A stretch of DNA of 64,000 nucleotides, from the NCBI GenBank assembly GCA_910587085.1, contig CAJUMC010000014.1, positions 1 through 64,000 on the forward strand, read 5' to 3'. Of the stretch, positions 7,435-17,009 are shown piece after piece (within the stretch, counting starts at the first letter, position 1; every line of letters starts with the position of its first letter). The position numbers were made by a program, and so were the translations under genes. Under the pieces are notes generated by a model, which did no database searches, was not told where the DNA came from, and saw only the letters and a program-made list of their open reading frames with translations. The stretch comes from an uncultured Lachnospiraceae bacterium. GTDB taxonomy: Bacteria > Bacillota > Clostridia > Lachnospirales > Lachnospiraceae.

Positions 7435-8708
7435 TCCGTCAGCAGCCGGATCAGGTGCTCCTCATCCTCAATCCCCATCAGTTCCCTGGCAGAGTGCATC
7501 GCAAGCAGCGGCACCCCGATATCGACGGCCTTCATCGGCAGCCATGAGGAGATAACCGGCCCGATCGTCCCGCCGCCCGGCATATCCGAGTGGTTGACAA
7601 ATTTCTTAAATTTCGCACCCGCCTTTTCACACAGCAGCTGCGCCGTCGCAACCGCTTCCGCGTCGTAGGTATAGCGCTGACTGATACTGATTTTAAAAAC
7701 AACGCCGTCGTTCATCAGAGAATAGTTGACTGGATCATATTTTTCCGGATGATTCGGGTGAAGTGCATGCGCCACGTCAACCGAAAACAGAAAGCTTCGG
7801 AGAACAGCTTCGCTGAGCGCGGTGCGATCCAGCCCGAGCGCCGCGTATATTTTCTCCAGCAGCATGGTCAGCAGCGCCGAATCGGCCCCCTGCTTGGAGC
7901 GGCTGCCGATCTCCTCGTTGTCGTAGAGAGCAATAACATTGATGCCGCTGCTGCATTTTCCGTGAATCAGAGCATGGAGCAGGGCGAAGCAGGAAGTCTG
8001 ATTGTCCAGCCGCGGACAGGAGAAAAATTCCTCCTCCGCTCCGAGCAGCATCCCCTCCTCGGCATTATAGACATACAGGTCGAAATCGAGAATATCCGAT
8101 TTTTCCCGGTGCAGCTCGTCCGCCAGAAAATCGAGGAAATACTGCGGATCCTTCCATTTGCCGGATGCCAGACCAAATAACGGCAGCATATCCGTCTGCC
8201 CCTTCAGCTCAACGCCCTCGTTCACCTTGCGGTTGATATGCACTGCGAGGTTCGGTATCGTCAGCAGCGGTCTTGCCGCATCGTAGTATACCGTTTCCGG
8301 CTGGTACGGATCCGTTCCGCGCAGCACAACGCGCCCGGCCAGCGACAGGGGACGATCCAGCCAAGTATTTCGAATCGCTCCGCCGTATACCTCCGCATTC
8401 AAACTGAGATAGCCCTTTCCCGCCAGCTCCGCTGCCGGTTTCAAGTGCAGGCACGGAAAATCTGTGTGCGCTGCCGCAATATGAAATGCCTGCCGCTCCG
8501 GTGAACCGCTCCCGACGGTAAATGCGAACATCGAGGAACCGTGCAGCTTTGCATAATACTTTCCTCCCCCCTCCAGCGAAAACGGCCCGGTCATCGAAAG
8601 TTCCCGGAAACCGGCGGCTTCGAGCATAGCTGCCCCGGCCTCAACCGCGTGGTAGGGCGATACTGTCTTTTTCATATACTCCATAAAGGATTTCCGAATG
8701 CTGTCCAT
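7422..8708 (-). CDS. M18 family zinc aminopeptidase
   Basis: A 428-residue cytosolic metallo-aminopeptidase of family M18 (aspartyl aminopeptidase/yeast Ape1 type), close to the usual length. Visible motifs are AAHTDFPCLHLKP (first metal His/Asp), GGAIRNTWLDRPLSLAG, the DNEEIGSRSKQGADS block with the catalytic/metal Glu pair and the late VNHSDMPGGGTIGP with the final metal His. It removes N-terminal, often acidic or neutral, residues from peptides. AAAGGAAA lies 7 nt before the ATG, and a promoter with a 17-bp spacer (8748-8776) lies just upstream, so it is probably its own transcription unit. The last codons belong to a 27-bp repeat that continues beyond the gene. Confidence 0.93.
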   Translation of the reverse strand: MDSIRKSFMEYMKKTVSPYHAVEAGAAMLEAAGFRELSMTGPFSLEGGGKYYAKLHGSSMFAFTVGSGSPERQAFHIAAAHTDFPCLHLKPAAELAGKGYLSLNAEVYGGAIRNTWLDRPLSLAGRVVLRGTDPYQPETVYYDAARPLLTIPNLAVHINRKVNEGVELKGQTDMLPLFGLASGKWKDPQYFLDFLADELHREKSDILDFDLYVYNAEEGMLLGAEEEFFSCPRLDNQTSCFALLHALIHGKCSSGINVIALYDNEEIGSRSKQGADSALLTMLLEKIYAALGLDRTALSEAVLRSFLFSVDVAHALHPNHPEKYDPVNYSLMNDGVVFKISISQRYTYDAEAVATAQLLCEKAGAKFKKFVNHSDMPGGGTIGPVISSWLPMKAVDIGVPLLAMHSARELMGIEDEEHLIRLLTEFFS

Positions 8709-8747
8709 CTCTGTTTCCTTTCAAAATAATGTATAATCCCTGCCGAG

Positions 8748-8776
8748 ATTATACCATAAAACAACTTCCCGGTAAA
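8748..8776 (-). promoter_or_regulatory. Promoter of the M18 aminopeptidase gene
   Basis: On the minus strand TTTACC (8771-8776) is 17 bp from TATAAT (8748-8753). The -35 box lies inside the 13-bp hairpin at 8765-8794, so the end of the upstream unit and the start of this one overlap. Confidence 0.55.
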
Positions 8777-8794
8777 CAAGAGTTTACCGGGAAG
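8765..8794 (-). terminator. 13-bp perfect hairpin, probable terminator
   Basis: CTTCCCGGTAAAC and its exact complement flank a 4-nt loop. On the minus strand it is followed by TTGTTTT, consistent with ending the antiporter transcript. On the plus strand a T6 run begins about 6 nt after the stem, so it may act in both directions. Confidence 0.6.
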
Positions 8795-8841
8795 AGGAAA
8801 TTTTTTAATTATCTGTATTGGCCCAAGAGAAGCATGGAAAA

Positions 8842-8883
8842 GCGGCGTTCCTGTTTTCCCCTGCAGGAAAGAAGAAACGCCGC
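8842..8883 (-). terminator. Second hairpin behind the antiporter gene
   Basis: GCGGCGTT (8842-8849) pairs with AACGCCGC (8876-8883), with an inner CCTG/CAGG pairing. On the minus strand it is followed by TTTTCC. It lies about 80 bp after the antiporter stop and upstream of the 8765-8794 hairpin, giving a tandem terminator arrangement. Confidence 0.5.
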
Positions 8884-8964
8884 GTCTGCATTATATTCCG
8901 TATTCTTCATTTATTATTTTTCAAAATTGTGTGCGGATGCCGGGACAGCGCCTGTTCTGCCGCG

Positions 8965-10161
8965 CTATTTCGCCGCCTGTACCGCCGCTTCCGGCGGCTC
9001 CTTTGCGTAGAGCAGCTTAAGAATGATCGGCGTTGCGACGGACGAAACAATAATCAGCAGAATTACCGCCGTAAAAAAGACCGGCGTCATCAGCCCCACC
9101 GAAAGCCCCTTCTGGGATACAATCAGTGCGACCTCGCCGCGCGTCATCATGCCGACGCCGATTTTCAGCGAATCCTTGCCCTTAAACCGGCAGAGTCTGG
9201 CCATCAGGCCGCAGCCGACAATTTTCGACGCAAGCCCGACAAGCACGAAGCATACCGCAAACAAAAGAATGGCGCCGTCCATATTATCGACATTCGTCTT
9301 CAGACCGATACTCGCAAAAAATACAGGACCGAACAGCATATAGGAGTTGACATCCATCTTCTCGGCAATATATTCCGAATCTCGGATACTGCACAGGATA
9401 ATGCCGGCGACATAAGCCCCGGTGATATCGGCAATGCCGAAATAACGCTCCGCTATGTAGGACAGCGCAAAACAGAACGCCAGGCCGAGAATCGGAATGC
9501 GCCGTGTATGTGGGTATTTCGAATCAACCTTCCGGAACAGAAAGTAAAAGAGAAAACCTGCCACGACCGCCGTCACAAAGAACAGCACCGTATTGAGCAC
9601 CACCTTGCCCGGGTTGGAATCCGGACTCTTAAAGCCGACCACGACCGTAAGCACAATAATGCCGATTACATCGTCGATAATTGCGGCGCTCAGAATGGTC
9701 GTTCCGACCTTGCCCTTGAGCCGCCCCATCTCACGAAGCGATTGAACCGTAATGCTGACCGAGGTTGCCGTCAGGATCGTTCCGATGAAAACCGCCTTGT
9801 AAAATTCATCGCTGCCCCAGGGCGCCGCCCCGTAAAAGCCCATATACAGAAAGGTTCCGCAGATAAGCGGAATAAATACGCCCGCGCACGCGATCAGCAG
9901 GGCGATCGGCCCCGTCCGCAGCAGCTCCTTGATATTTGTTTCCAGACCGGCCGAAAACATCAAAAGTATAACGCCGATTTCCGCCGCCTGCACCAGAAAA
10001 TCCGACTGATCCACCCAGCCCAGCAGACTCGGCCCGATCACCAGGCCCGCAATAATTTCCCCGACCACCTGTGGTGCTTTGCACTTTCTTGCTATAATGC
10101 CGAACAGCTTCGCCATGGCAATAATAATAGCAAGGCTTCGGAACACACTGTACGCTTCCAT
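8965..10161 (-). CDS. Cation:proton antiporter, Kef/CPA2 type
   Basis: A 398-residue integral membrane protein with about 12 hydrophobic helices, covering just the Na+/H+ exchanger domain. Signature stretches are LVIGPSLLGW and GVILLMFSAGLETNI near the N terminus, SAAIIDDVIGIIVLTV with the paired Asp residues of the ion path, and MMTRGEVALI near the C terminus. There is no RCK/TrkA-N regulatory domain, so K+/nucleotide gating as in KefB/C is not indicated; NapA/GerN-like Na+ or K+ efflux is more likely. A promoter with a 17-bp spacer lies about 65 bp upstream. Two hairpins follow the gene, suggesting a monocistronic unit. The ion transported is not decided by sequence. Confidence 0.88.
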   Translation of the reverse strand: MEAYSVFRSLAIIIAMAKLFGIIARKCKAPQVVGEIIAGLVIGPSLLGWVDQSDFLVQAAEIGVILLMFSAGLETNIKELLRTGPIALLIACAGVFIPLICGTFLYMGFYGAAPWGSDEFYKAVFIGTILTATSVSITVQSLREMGRLKGKVGTTILSAAIIDDVIGIIVLTVVVGFKSPDSNPGKVVLNTVLFFVTAVVAGFLFYFLFRKVDSKYPHTRRIPILGLAFCFALSYIAERYFGIADITGAYVAGIILCSIRDSEYIAEKMDVNSYMLFGPVFFASIGLKTNVDNMDGAILLFAVCFVLVGLASKIVGCGLMARLCRFKGKDSLKIGVGMMTRGEVALIVSQKGLSVGLMTPVFFTAVILLIIVSSVATPIILKLLYAKEPPEAAVQAAK

Positions 10162-10224
10162 AATAATGAACCTGCCTCCATTTCATTTATAAAATTTCTA
10201 TAAATTCCTCTGATACAGCATGAG

Positions 10225-10253
10225 ATTTTAGCACATTCGCCCGGAAAATGCAA
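10225..10253 (-). promoter_or_regulatory. Promoter of the antiporter gene
   Basis: TTGCAT (10248-10253) and TAAAAT (10225-10230) on the minus strand are 17 bp apart. The 5' leader would be about 60 nt, ending in GGAGGCAGG upstream of ATG 10161. Confidence 0.55.
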
Positions 10254-10398
10254 TACTCTGTCGCAAGAAACTTCCGAACAGGCATCTCTGCATTGCCTCC
10301 GAATTGCCATGCAGCTGATCTGCCGGGAAGGTGTACCAAATATTATGCCGGTCGTGTCATATCAATCCCTCCCGCACAGTCTCTGCATCGTTCCATAA

Positions 10399-11481
10399 TC
10401 ATCTGCGGCCCGTCCGGCCCGGCCCGAACTCCAGAAACAGCCGTTCAATCTTCTCAATCTGATCCGGGATCCGTATTCCGGCAGGACACTCAGCCAGGCA
10501 CGGCATCTTTGTGCAGCTGCGGCAGTGCGCAGCACTCTCCTGGATGCCTAGTCCCAGTTTTTTCAGTGCCCAGTAATCTTTTCCCATAAAAAAGTACTGA
10601 TACTGGCGAAAAATAGTATGTATTTCCGTCCCGAAAGGACAGCTGCAGCGCTGGCATCGGCTGCAGGGGATCGGCTCATATTTCTTTTCCAGAACGGACA
10701 GCACCTCCTCCAGAACCGGCGGTTCTCCCAGCACCGGCTCTTCCCCCATCGCCTCATCCACCTGCTCCGCGGTTCCAAGGCCGATCAGCGCGCAGGAAAC
10801 GGGATAGGCCAGTACGGCTCCAATCAGTGTGCCGGCCGGGAAGAAAGCCGGCAGAAGTCCTGCTGCATACACCTTGTTCACCAGAAAGCCCTTGGGCCGG
10901 AAAATCTCTTCCTCCGCGACCCGCTCCAGCATGCCCCGCTCCAGCAGATTGCCGCTGCCCTGAAGCACATCTACCCTGGGGTCCTTCGCCCCGCGCAGCA
11001 GCGTATCATAATAATGGGAAGCAATTCCGGCAAAACGAATCTTTCCCTCCGCCTTCAGCTCCGCAAGCGCATCCAGCGCACCTCCCTTTCGAAATACCTC
11101 ATCCTCGTGATCGTCATCCACCTGATGAACAAAATACAGATCCGGGCAGGTATTCAGATTTTCGCAGGAGGTCTGCACAGCCCGGTACATTTCGCCGCCG
11201 TCATAAAACCGCGCTTTGTCTGAAATAACAATCCGATTCCGCCCGACCCTCTCGGCAAATTTACCGAGCTTCGGTTCTGCGTCCCCGTACTCCGGAACAA
11301 TGGCCGTATCATAGAGGTTGCAGCCAAGGGAAAACGCATGCCCCATCACCGCAAGCGCCTCCTCCTCGTCCAGATTAAAGTATTCCGGCAGAACCGGAAC
11401 GCTTCCCTGCAGGATCGGGATCGTGCCGAAGCCGATTTCCGACACCGCAAGTCCCGTATTTCCCAGTGTTCGATAACGCAT
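10399..11481 (-). CDS. Aldo/keto reductase with C-terminal ferredoxin-like domain
   Basis: A 360-residue protein. Residues 1-260 form an aldo/keto reductase barrel with the expected tetrad: Asp and Tyr in NLYDTAIVPEYG, Lys in VISDKARF and His in YFVHQVDD. The C-terminal 90 residues hold two Cys clusters (CSRCQRCSCPFG and CRSCTKMPCLAECPAG), as in aldo/keto reductases with an appended 4Fe-4S domain. NAD(P)H-dependent carbonyl reduction, possibly linked to ferredoxin, is expected; the substrate is unknown. The ATG has AGGAAG 8 nt upstream. It lies 49 bp downstream of the giant leucine-rich-repeat gene on the same strand, so readthrough is possible. The cofactor type (2 x 4Fe-4S or one cluster plus zinc) is inference. 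Confidence 0.85.
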   Translation of the reverse strand: MRYRTLGNTGLAVSEIGFGTIPILQGSVPVLPEYFNLDEEEALAVMGHAFSLGCNLYDTAIVPEYGDAEPKLGKFAERVGRNRIVISDKARFYDGGEMYRAVQTSCENLNTCPDLYFVHQVDDDHEDEVFRKGGALDALAELKAEGKIRFAGIASHYYDTLLRGAKDPRVDVLQGSGNLLERGMLERVAEEEIFRPKGFLVNKVYAAGLLPAFFPAGTLIGAVLAYPVSCALIGLGTAEQVDEAMGEEPVLGEPPVLEEVLSVLEKKYEPIPCSRCQRCSCPFGTEIHTIFRQYQYFFMGKDYWALKKLGLGIQESAAHCRSCTKMPCLAECPAGIRIPDQIEKIERLFLEFGPGRTGRR

Positions 11482-11530
11482 CCGGATCTTCCTTTCTGAA
11501 TGGTATACTATCTCCGGGCCGGGTTTGCTT

Positions 11531-14500
11531 CTATCTGCCCGGAACGGCCTTCGTCTCTACGCCGGCAAAGGCCCGCTCCTCCAGGATCGCTCCCTCCGGA
11601 ATCCGGATCTCCTCCAGCCCACGGCAAAATCCAAAAGCCTCTCTGCCAATTTTTCTGACCGTGGACGGAAGCACCAGTACCTTCAGGCTGAAGCATCGGA
11701 AAAACGCACGTTCCGGAATTTCCTCCACTCCCTCCGGAATCCGGATCTCCTTCAGAGACGTGCAGTTTTCAAACGCCCTGCCTCCGATCTGGTGTAGCCG
11801 TTCTGACAGCTCCACCCGTTCGAGAGAACCGCAGCCGGAAAATGCCAGCGCTCCGATGTCTTCTACATTCTGTGCCTGCCGTACCTCCCGCAGCCATTTG
11901 CAGCCCATAAACGCACTTTTTCCGATGCGCCTCACCGTATCCGGAAACCAGATTTCCGTCAGCAGATTTCCCTCCTGAAATGCTCCGTCTCCCACGGCCG
12001 TAATGCCGTGCGCCAGCCGCAGCACAGGAATATTTCCCGTACATGCTCTCAGCACACCGTTCTCGTCCGTTTTAAAACAATTCAGGCTTTCCATTACCGC
12101 CTGTTTTGCCAGAGCCGGCAATTCCTTTTCCCGATCCCCGATCCCTGAAAATCTCACGCAGCATCCGCCGGGCAGCGCAATCTCTTTCAGGGAAATGCAG
12201 TTTCGAAAGGCATATTCCTCCACCTTCACCCGCTCGGATGCAAAGCGTATCTTTTCTATATCGAGTCCATTGGCAAAGGCCCATCCGCAGACCAGCCGGA
12301 TCTCGGGCGGAACCGTTACCTCCCCCCGGCAGCGGGAACCGTCCAGAAGCATGCCGTTCACTGCCGCCATGGGCGAGTTCGTGCACAGGCCCTCCAGCCA
12401 TGCCGTCCCGTGAAAAGCGCGCGCGCCGATATGCTCCACACTCTCCGGAAGCTCCACCTCCCGAAGCTGAGGCAGGTTCCGGAACACCTCTGCTTTGATC
12501 CGCCGGATGCCGGACGGAATTTTCACAATCCGGCCGCACCCCCGGTAGCTGCAAAGCGTCTCCTCCTGCTCCACCTCAAAGCAGCTGAACGCGCTGTGAA
12601 ACAGAAGCTTAACCGCTTCCGGCATACGATCCGAGAAAAGATCCCGGTAACAGTTCATCCGCCATTCCGTTCCCCGATACACCACACAGCGCAGAGAAGT
12701 GCATCCGGAAAGTGCATATTCCAAAAGCCGGATTTCTCCCCGCTCCCCGGACAGAATCACGGTTTCCAGCCTTCCGCAGTCCTCCAGCGCATGTTCCCCG
12801 AGACAGAGCCCGTCGCGGAATTCCGCCTGCTTCAGGCTGTCGCAGCCCTCGAAAGCATGGGCTCTCACCACAAACAGATTGCGAAAGTAAATTTTTTCCA
12901 GTTTCTCACAACCGCTGAAGCAGTATGGCTGTACCGCCCTGGCCGTTTCACAGACGCATTCCTCCAGCCCGGTGCAGCCGGCAAAAAGACGTTCTCCAAG
13001 AATGGACACTCCCGGAAGAACCGCCCTTTTCAGCGATACACATCCGGCAAAAGCCCGCGCACCAATCTGCAGCGTTTTTGTGTTTTCCGGGAATTCCGCT
13101 TCCGACAGCAAACTGCATTTTTCAAAGGTGCGGGCGCCGAGCCTGCGCAGTCCCTCCGGAAACCGGATATGCACAAGTCCAGCACAGCCGAAGAAAGCTC
13201 CCTCCCCTGTCCAGCGCAGGCTCCCCGGCAGCTTTACACCGGTAATTCCTGCATTCCCGGAAAATGCAAAGGGAGCAATTCCCGCAATTCCCTCCGGAAG
13301 ACAGAGCTCTCCCCTGCAGTTTTTTCCAGAGACAAGAACATCTCCGGCAACCAGGAATTCCGCCTCCCCGTTCTCCGAAACTATTCTGTCCGGAAAATCT
13401 GTGTCTTCAAACGCTCGGTCGCCGATCCTGACACCTGCTCTGACCCTGCCTTTTTCCAGAGCGGTACAGCCCGCAAACGCTTCTCTGCCGATTTCCTCCG
13501 CGTCCTTCAGGCAAATCTGCCGAAGGCTGCCGCAACGGTAAAAGCATCTTTCTCCTGCCGTCAGCCAGGAGGGAAGCGCGCTTCGTACGAAAGGCGCGGC
13601 TGATGAAATCCCGGCGGCCGGAATCTCTTTCCCCGGAAGCTGTGCTGACGGCAGCCCGGCGGCCGGAGTCTTCTTTCCCGTCCCGGCCAGGCGGACTTCC
13701 TCCAGCTTCGCGCACCGGGAAAAGGTTTCCGCCTGCAAATTCCTTACTCCGGAGGGCCATATTACTTTACGTAAATTGCTGCAGCCCTTAAAGGCCGCCG
13801 AACCGATAAAGCTTACACTTTCCGGCAGATAAATTTCAGTAACGCCGGCATTGCCGTAAAACGCGCCTCCGGCTATGATTCGTACCTGTCCGGAAATCCG
13901 CACCGCTCCGGAGCAGTTCCTTCCGTCCCAGAAAATCTCATTTGCAGAAGCTTTTTCGGACTTCTCCTCCGCCCTGCTTAGAGGTTCCGGAAAGTCCTCC
14001 CCCGGCTCATTTTGATATTCCGAATGCTTTCCTGTCTCCGGGGCTCCCTCCGCCACGGCTTCCGCCTGAAAATAATTTTCCCCTGCGTACCGCTCCAGCC
14101 AGTCCCGCAAAAAAGCGGTTCCCTCCCACGGATGCCGCCCTGCCGACTCCAGCGTTCCGGGCAGGCTCACCCGCTCCAGCGCCGCACATCCGAAAGCAAG
14201 CTTATCCGGAATATGCCGCACGCCCTCCTCCAGCACCAGCGTTTTCAGCTTTTCGCAGCCTGCGAAAATATCCGTCCCGCAATGTCCGCCACAGGCGGAC
14301 ATTGCGGCTTTCTTCAGGCCGCTCTCGGCAAAGGCGAGACTGCCCACGGTTTGAGCGCCCGCCGGCAGCCGGATCTCCTTCAGGCTGCCGCAGCGGTAAA
14401 ACGCCATTTTTCCGACGTGGGTGAGGCTGTCCGGAAGCTCAGCTTTTTTCAGTGACCGGCACCCGTAAAACGAGCTTTCCCCCATTGTGCGCAGCCCCGC

Positions 14501-15847
14501 AGGGAACTCAATTTCCTGCAGAGCACGGCAGCGCCGGAAGGTTCTGTCCTCGATATCAGCAATTCCCGGAGGAAGCTGTATGCGGAGCAGCTTCACACAG
14601 TTTTCAAAAGCCCCTGCACCAAGCCGTCTCAGCCCGTCGGGGAGCACAATCGTCTGAAGCAGCAGGCAGTCCCGAAATGCCTCCTCCCCGATCTCCTGCA
14701 CGCTGTCCGGCAAAATCACGCGGTTTATCGCCTCGTTGCCTGCAAATGCCTCCTCCGCAATCCGGGTGATTCCCTCCGGAACTACTACGCGGGATTCCTC
14801 TCCCAGATACTTCAGCAGAAGCGTACCGCTGATCCGGAAATTCCCCAGAAGCTGCCGCTGAATCCTGCGGACAAGCTCCGGAACCTCTTCTTTGCCGGAA
14901 CCCTCTTCTTTACCAGAATCCAGTTCTTTACCGGAATCCGCTTCCCCGTCCGAAAGTCCCTTCAGCCCCGCCAGGGTATATTCCGTTCCGCCCGGAACCC
15001 GGATCTTCTTAAGGGCCGTACAGTTCCGGAAAGCATCCTCATGAATTGCAACATCCGTGTTTTCAAAGCTCACTCTTTCCAGACCGATGCAGTTTCGAAA
15101 CGCCCTGCTGCCGATCTCCTTCAGAGATGCCGGCAGCTTTACGGACAGAATTCCCCGCATGTCAAAAAAGCAGCTCCGTCCCAGATGCTCAATCCCCTCG
15201 GGCACCTCAACATGCTTGATATTCAGCAGATACCGGTTCATGCATCTGCCGTCCAGATCCATCGTCTTTAATATATCCAGTACAATCCGGCGCACGAGGG
15301 GGGGCAGCTCCTTTTGTTCCGCCGCCTCCACCACATTGGACATCGTCCAGCACTCCCCGTCCGCAAAAGAAATCTCCCTGACCCTTCCGCAGCCGGTGAA
15401 GACTTCACAGATACAATCTTCGTCCAGCTCCCTGGAAATCTGAAGCCGCTCCAGCTGCATGTCATTCAGAAACGCCTGATTTCCAAGCTTTTTTACTCCG
15501 GGCATCCGGATTTCTTTCAAGCTGTCGCAGTACAGAAAGGCGCAGGCCCCGAGTTCCTCTGCCGACCCGGGCAGCACAACCCGTTTCAGCTCATGACAGC
15601 GGTGGAAGGCATAAGCCCCGAGTCCGGTCACACCCTGCGGTATTTCGACCTCCTCCAGTCTGCGGCAGCCCTTGAAGGCGCCCTCCTCAATCCTGCGAAG
15701 CCCTCCGGGAAGAACTATCCGCTTCACGGATACGCAGCCTTTAAACGCTCCCTCTCCGATCGTGTGTATTCCGTCCGGAACGTCCAGAAATTCCTCCCTG
15801 CCCGTATAAGCTTCCAGAACACCGTCCCGGATACGAAAATCCTCCAT
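11531..15847 (-). CDS. Giant BspA-type leucine-rich-repeat protein without a signal peptide
   Basis: A 1438-residue protein built from BspA/TpLRR-type (LRR_5) repeats of about 23 residues with the pattern IxxxAFxxCxxLxxVxLPxxL. The repeats fall into blocks, each introduced by a module of the form FxIxxGxLxxYxG followed by VxVPxGI. Examples begin at residues 4 and about 340, with further versions late in the protein. A short SGKE-rich spacer (near residues 305-325) separates two blocks. BspA proteins are usually secreted adhesins, but this one begins MEDFRIRDGVLEAY with no signal peptide, membrane segment or wall anchor, so a cytosolic role in protein binding is suggested. GGGAGG precedes the ATG. 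No enzymatic domain is visible. The number of repeats makes it prone to recombination. Confidence 0.85.
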   Translation of the reverse strand: MEDFRIRDGVLEAYTGREEFLDVPDGIHTIGEGAFKGCVSVKRIVLPGGLRRIEEGAFKGCRRLEEVEIPQGVTGLGAYAFHRCHELKRVVLPGSAEELGACAFLYCDSLKEIRMPGVKKLGNQAFLNDMQLERLQISRELDEDCICEVFTGCGRVREISFADGECWTMSNVVEAAEQKELPPLVRRIVLDILKTMDLDGRCMNRYLLNIKHVEVPEGIEHLGRSCFFDMRGILSVKLPASLKEIGSRAFRNCIGLERVSFENTDVAIHEDAFRNCTALKKIRVPGGTEYTLAGLKGLSDGEADSGKELDSGKEEGSGKEEVPELVRRIQRQLLGNFRISGTLLLKYLGEESRVVVPEGITRIAEEAFAGNEAINRVILPDSVQEIGEEAFRDCLLLQTIVLPDGLRRLGAGAFENCVKLLRIQLPPGIADIEDRTFRRCRALQEIEFPAGLRTMGESSFYGCRSLKKAELPDSLTHVGKMAFYRCGSLKEIRLPAGAQTVGSLAFAESGLKKAAMSACGGHCGTDIFAGCEKLKTLVLEEGVRHIPDKLAFGCAALERVSLPGTLESAGRHPWEGTAFLRDWLERYAGENYFQAEAVAEGAPETGKHSEYQNEPGEDFPEPLSRAEEKSEKASANEIFWDGRNCSGAVRISGQVRIIAGGAFYGNAGVTEIYLPESVSFIGSAAFKGCSNLRKVIWPSGVRNLQAETFSRCAKLEEVRLAGTGKKTPAAGLPSAQLPGKEIPAAGISSAAPFVRSALPSWLTAGERCFYRCGSLRQICLKDAEEIGREAFAGCTALEKGRVRAGVRIGDRAFEDTDFPDRIVSENGEAEFLVAGDVLVSGKNCRGELCLPEGIAGIAPFAFSGNAGITGVKLPGSLRWTGEGAFFGCAGLVHIRFPEGLRRLGARTFEKCSLLSEAEFPENTKTLQIGARAFAGCVSLKRAVLPGVSILGERLFAGCTGLEECVCETARAVQPYCFSGCEKLEKIYFRNLFVVRAHAFEGCDSLKQAEFRDGLCLGEHALEDCGRLETVILSGERGEIRLLEYALSGCTSLRCVVYRGTEWRMNCYRDLFSDRMPEAVKLLFHSAFSCFEVEQEETLCSYRGCGRIVKIPSGIRRIKAEVFRNLPQLREVELPESVEHIGARAFHGTAWLEGLCTNSPMAAVNGMLLDGSRCRGEVTVPPEIRLVCGWAFANGLDIEKIRFASERVKVEEYAFRNCISLKEIALPGGCCVRFSGIGDREKELPALAKQAVMESLNCFKTDENGVLRACTGNIPVLRLAHGITAVGDGAFQEGNLLTEIWFPDTVRRIGKSAFMGCKWLREVRQAQNVEDIGALAFSGCGSLERVELSERLHQIGGRAFENCTSLKEIRIPEGVEEIPERAFFRCFSLKVLVLPSTVRKIGREAFGFCRGLEEIRIPEGAILEERAFAGVETKAVPGR

Positions 15848-15946
15848 ATATGCCCGCTCCTCCCGTTAAAAAATGGCTTCCGGTGTTACAGCCAATGCCA
15901 TACCCTGTTTCCGCAATTTCTTCTCTGGCCGGCGCTTCGGCAGATA

Positions 15947-16918
15947 TCACGCCCCGCTATTTACCTGCTCTTCCCCCTCGCAGAAAATCAGTGTCAGCAC
16001 TTCCCTCAGCTCCTCCAGGCTCCCGCTCCGGTACAGCCGCTCCTTGTACTTCTTTGTCCCCTTCCGTTTTTTCATCATGTTCGAGGCAAGCTTTTTCATA
16101 TACAGCAGCGTATAGGTTTCGTCATAGTACCGCATTGCCAGCCCGATCTGCTCCAGCACAGCCTGACAGGCCGTCTTGCCGCAGGGCTTTCCGGTCAGCC
16201 GGCTGAAAATAAACGGATTTTCCAAGCCGTACCGCGCCAGCATCACCCCGTCCGCTCCGGTTCGCTCCATCATCTGCTCCGCATCCCCGGCGGAGCAGAT
16301 CCCGCCGTTGGCGATTACCGGCACGGATACGGCCGCCTTCGCCGCCGCAATTTCCTTCTCGTACGGCCTTCCGTCATACATCATGCTGCGGCTTCTGCCG
16401 TGAACGGTAATCATATCCGCGCCGGCATCCTCACACATCCTGGCGAATTCCGCCGCAAACATATCATCCTCCCGGATACCCGTCCGGCATTTCACCGTCA
16501 CGATCTTCCCGCTCCTCTTGCAGCCCCGGATAATCGCGGCCGCTCTTTTCTGATCCAGCATCAGCGCGCTGCCCTCGCCGCTTTTAAATACATTTGGCAC
16601 CGGACAGCCCATGTTTATGTCAATAATATCAAAATCCTTCAGCATCTCACTTTTCGCAATATGCTCCATCATTGCCGGGTTGCCGCCCAGAAGCTGCACC
16701 GCACGGATTATTTCCGTCTCTGCGGTGACAAGCAGACGCTTCGTTGCCCGATCCTGATACCGCAGCGCATTGGCACTTACCATCTCGGTAAAGCACAGCC
16801 CCGCCCCCAGCTCGTAAGCAAGCACCCGAAACGGACAGCAGGTATAGCCCGCAAGAGGGGCCATCAGCACATTGGACGGCAGAATAAGATTCCCGAGCCG
16901 TATCTTTTTTATTTCCAT
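15947..16918 (-). CDS. dus: tRNA-dihydrouridine synthase
   Basis: A 323-residue FMN-dependent enzyme that reduces uridines in the tRNA D-loop. The N-terminal barrel has VLMAPLAGYT, the catalytic Cys in NMGCPVPNVFKSGEGSALM, VKCRTGI for substrate/FMN binding, HGRSRSMMYDG and the FMN phosphate loop VIANGGICSA, followed by a small helical domain. Length is normal. I start at ATG 16918 because GGAGGT lies 9 nt upstream; an ATG three codons earlier overlaps that site. The gene follows the membrane hybrid kinase at about 90 bp and precedes the leucine-rich-repeat gene at 99 bp on one strand. Which of the Dus subfamilies it belongs to is not certain; DusB-like is most common in Firmicutes. Confidence 0.93.
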   Translation of the reverse strand: MEIKKIRLGNLILPSNVLMAPLAGYTCCPFRVLAYELGAGLCFTEMVSANALRYQDRATKRLLVTAETEIIRAVQLLGGNPAMMEHIAKSEMLKDFDIIDINMGCPVPNVFKSGEGSALMLDQKRAAAIIRGCKRSGKIVTVKCRTGIREDDMFAAEFARMCEDAGADMITVHGRSRSMMYDGRPYEKEIAAAKAAVSVPVIANGGICSAGDAEQMMERTGADGVMLARYGLENPFIFSRLTGKPCGKTACQAVLEQIGLAMRYYDETYTLLYMKKLASNMMKKRKGTKKYKERLYRSGSLEELREVLTLIFCEGEEQVNSGA

Positions 16919-17009
16919 AAACGGCATACCTCCTTAAATGCGTGCCGCAATGACCTGCACCGCCCGCCGCTTTTTGCGCCCAGCATTAACATTTTAGGCA
17001 GAATAATGA

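Noticed and set aside
8818..10203. A 461-codon plus-strand frame opposite the antiporter gene
   Set aside because: Antisense shadow of a clear membrane protein gene, with composition typical of reverse-complemented hydrophobic codons.
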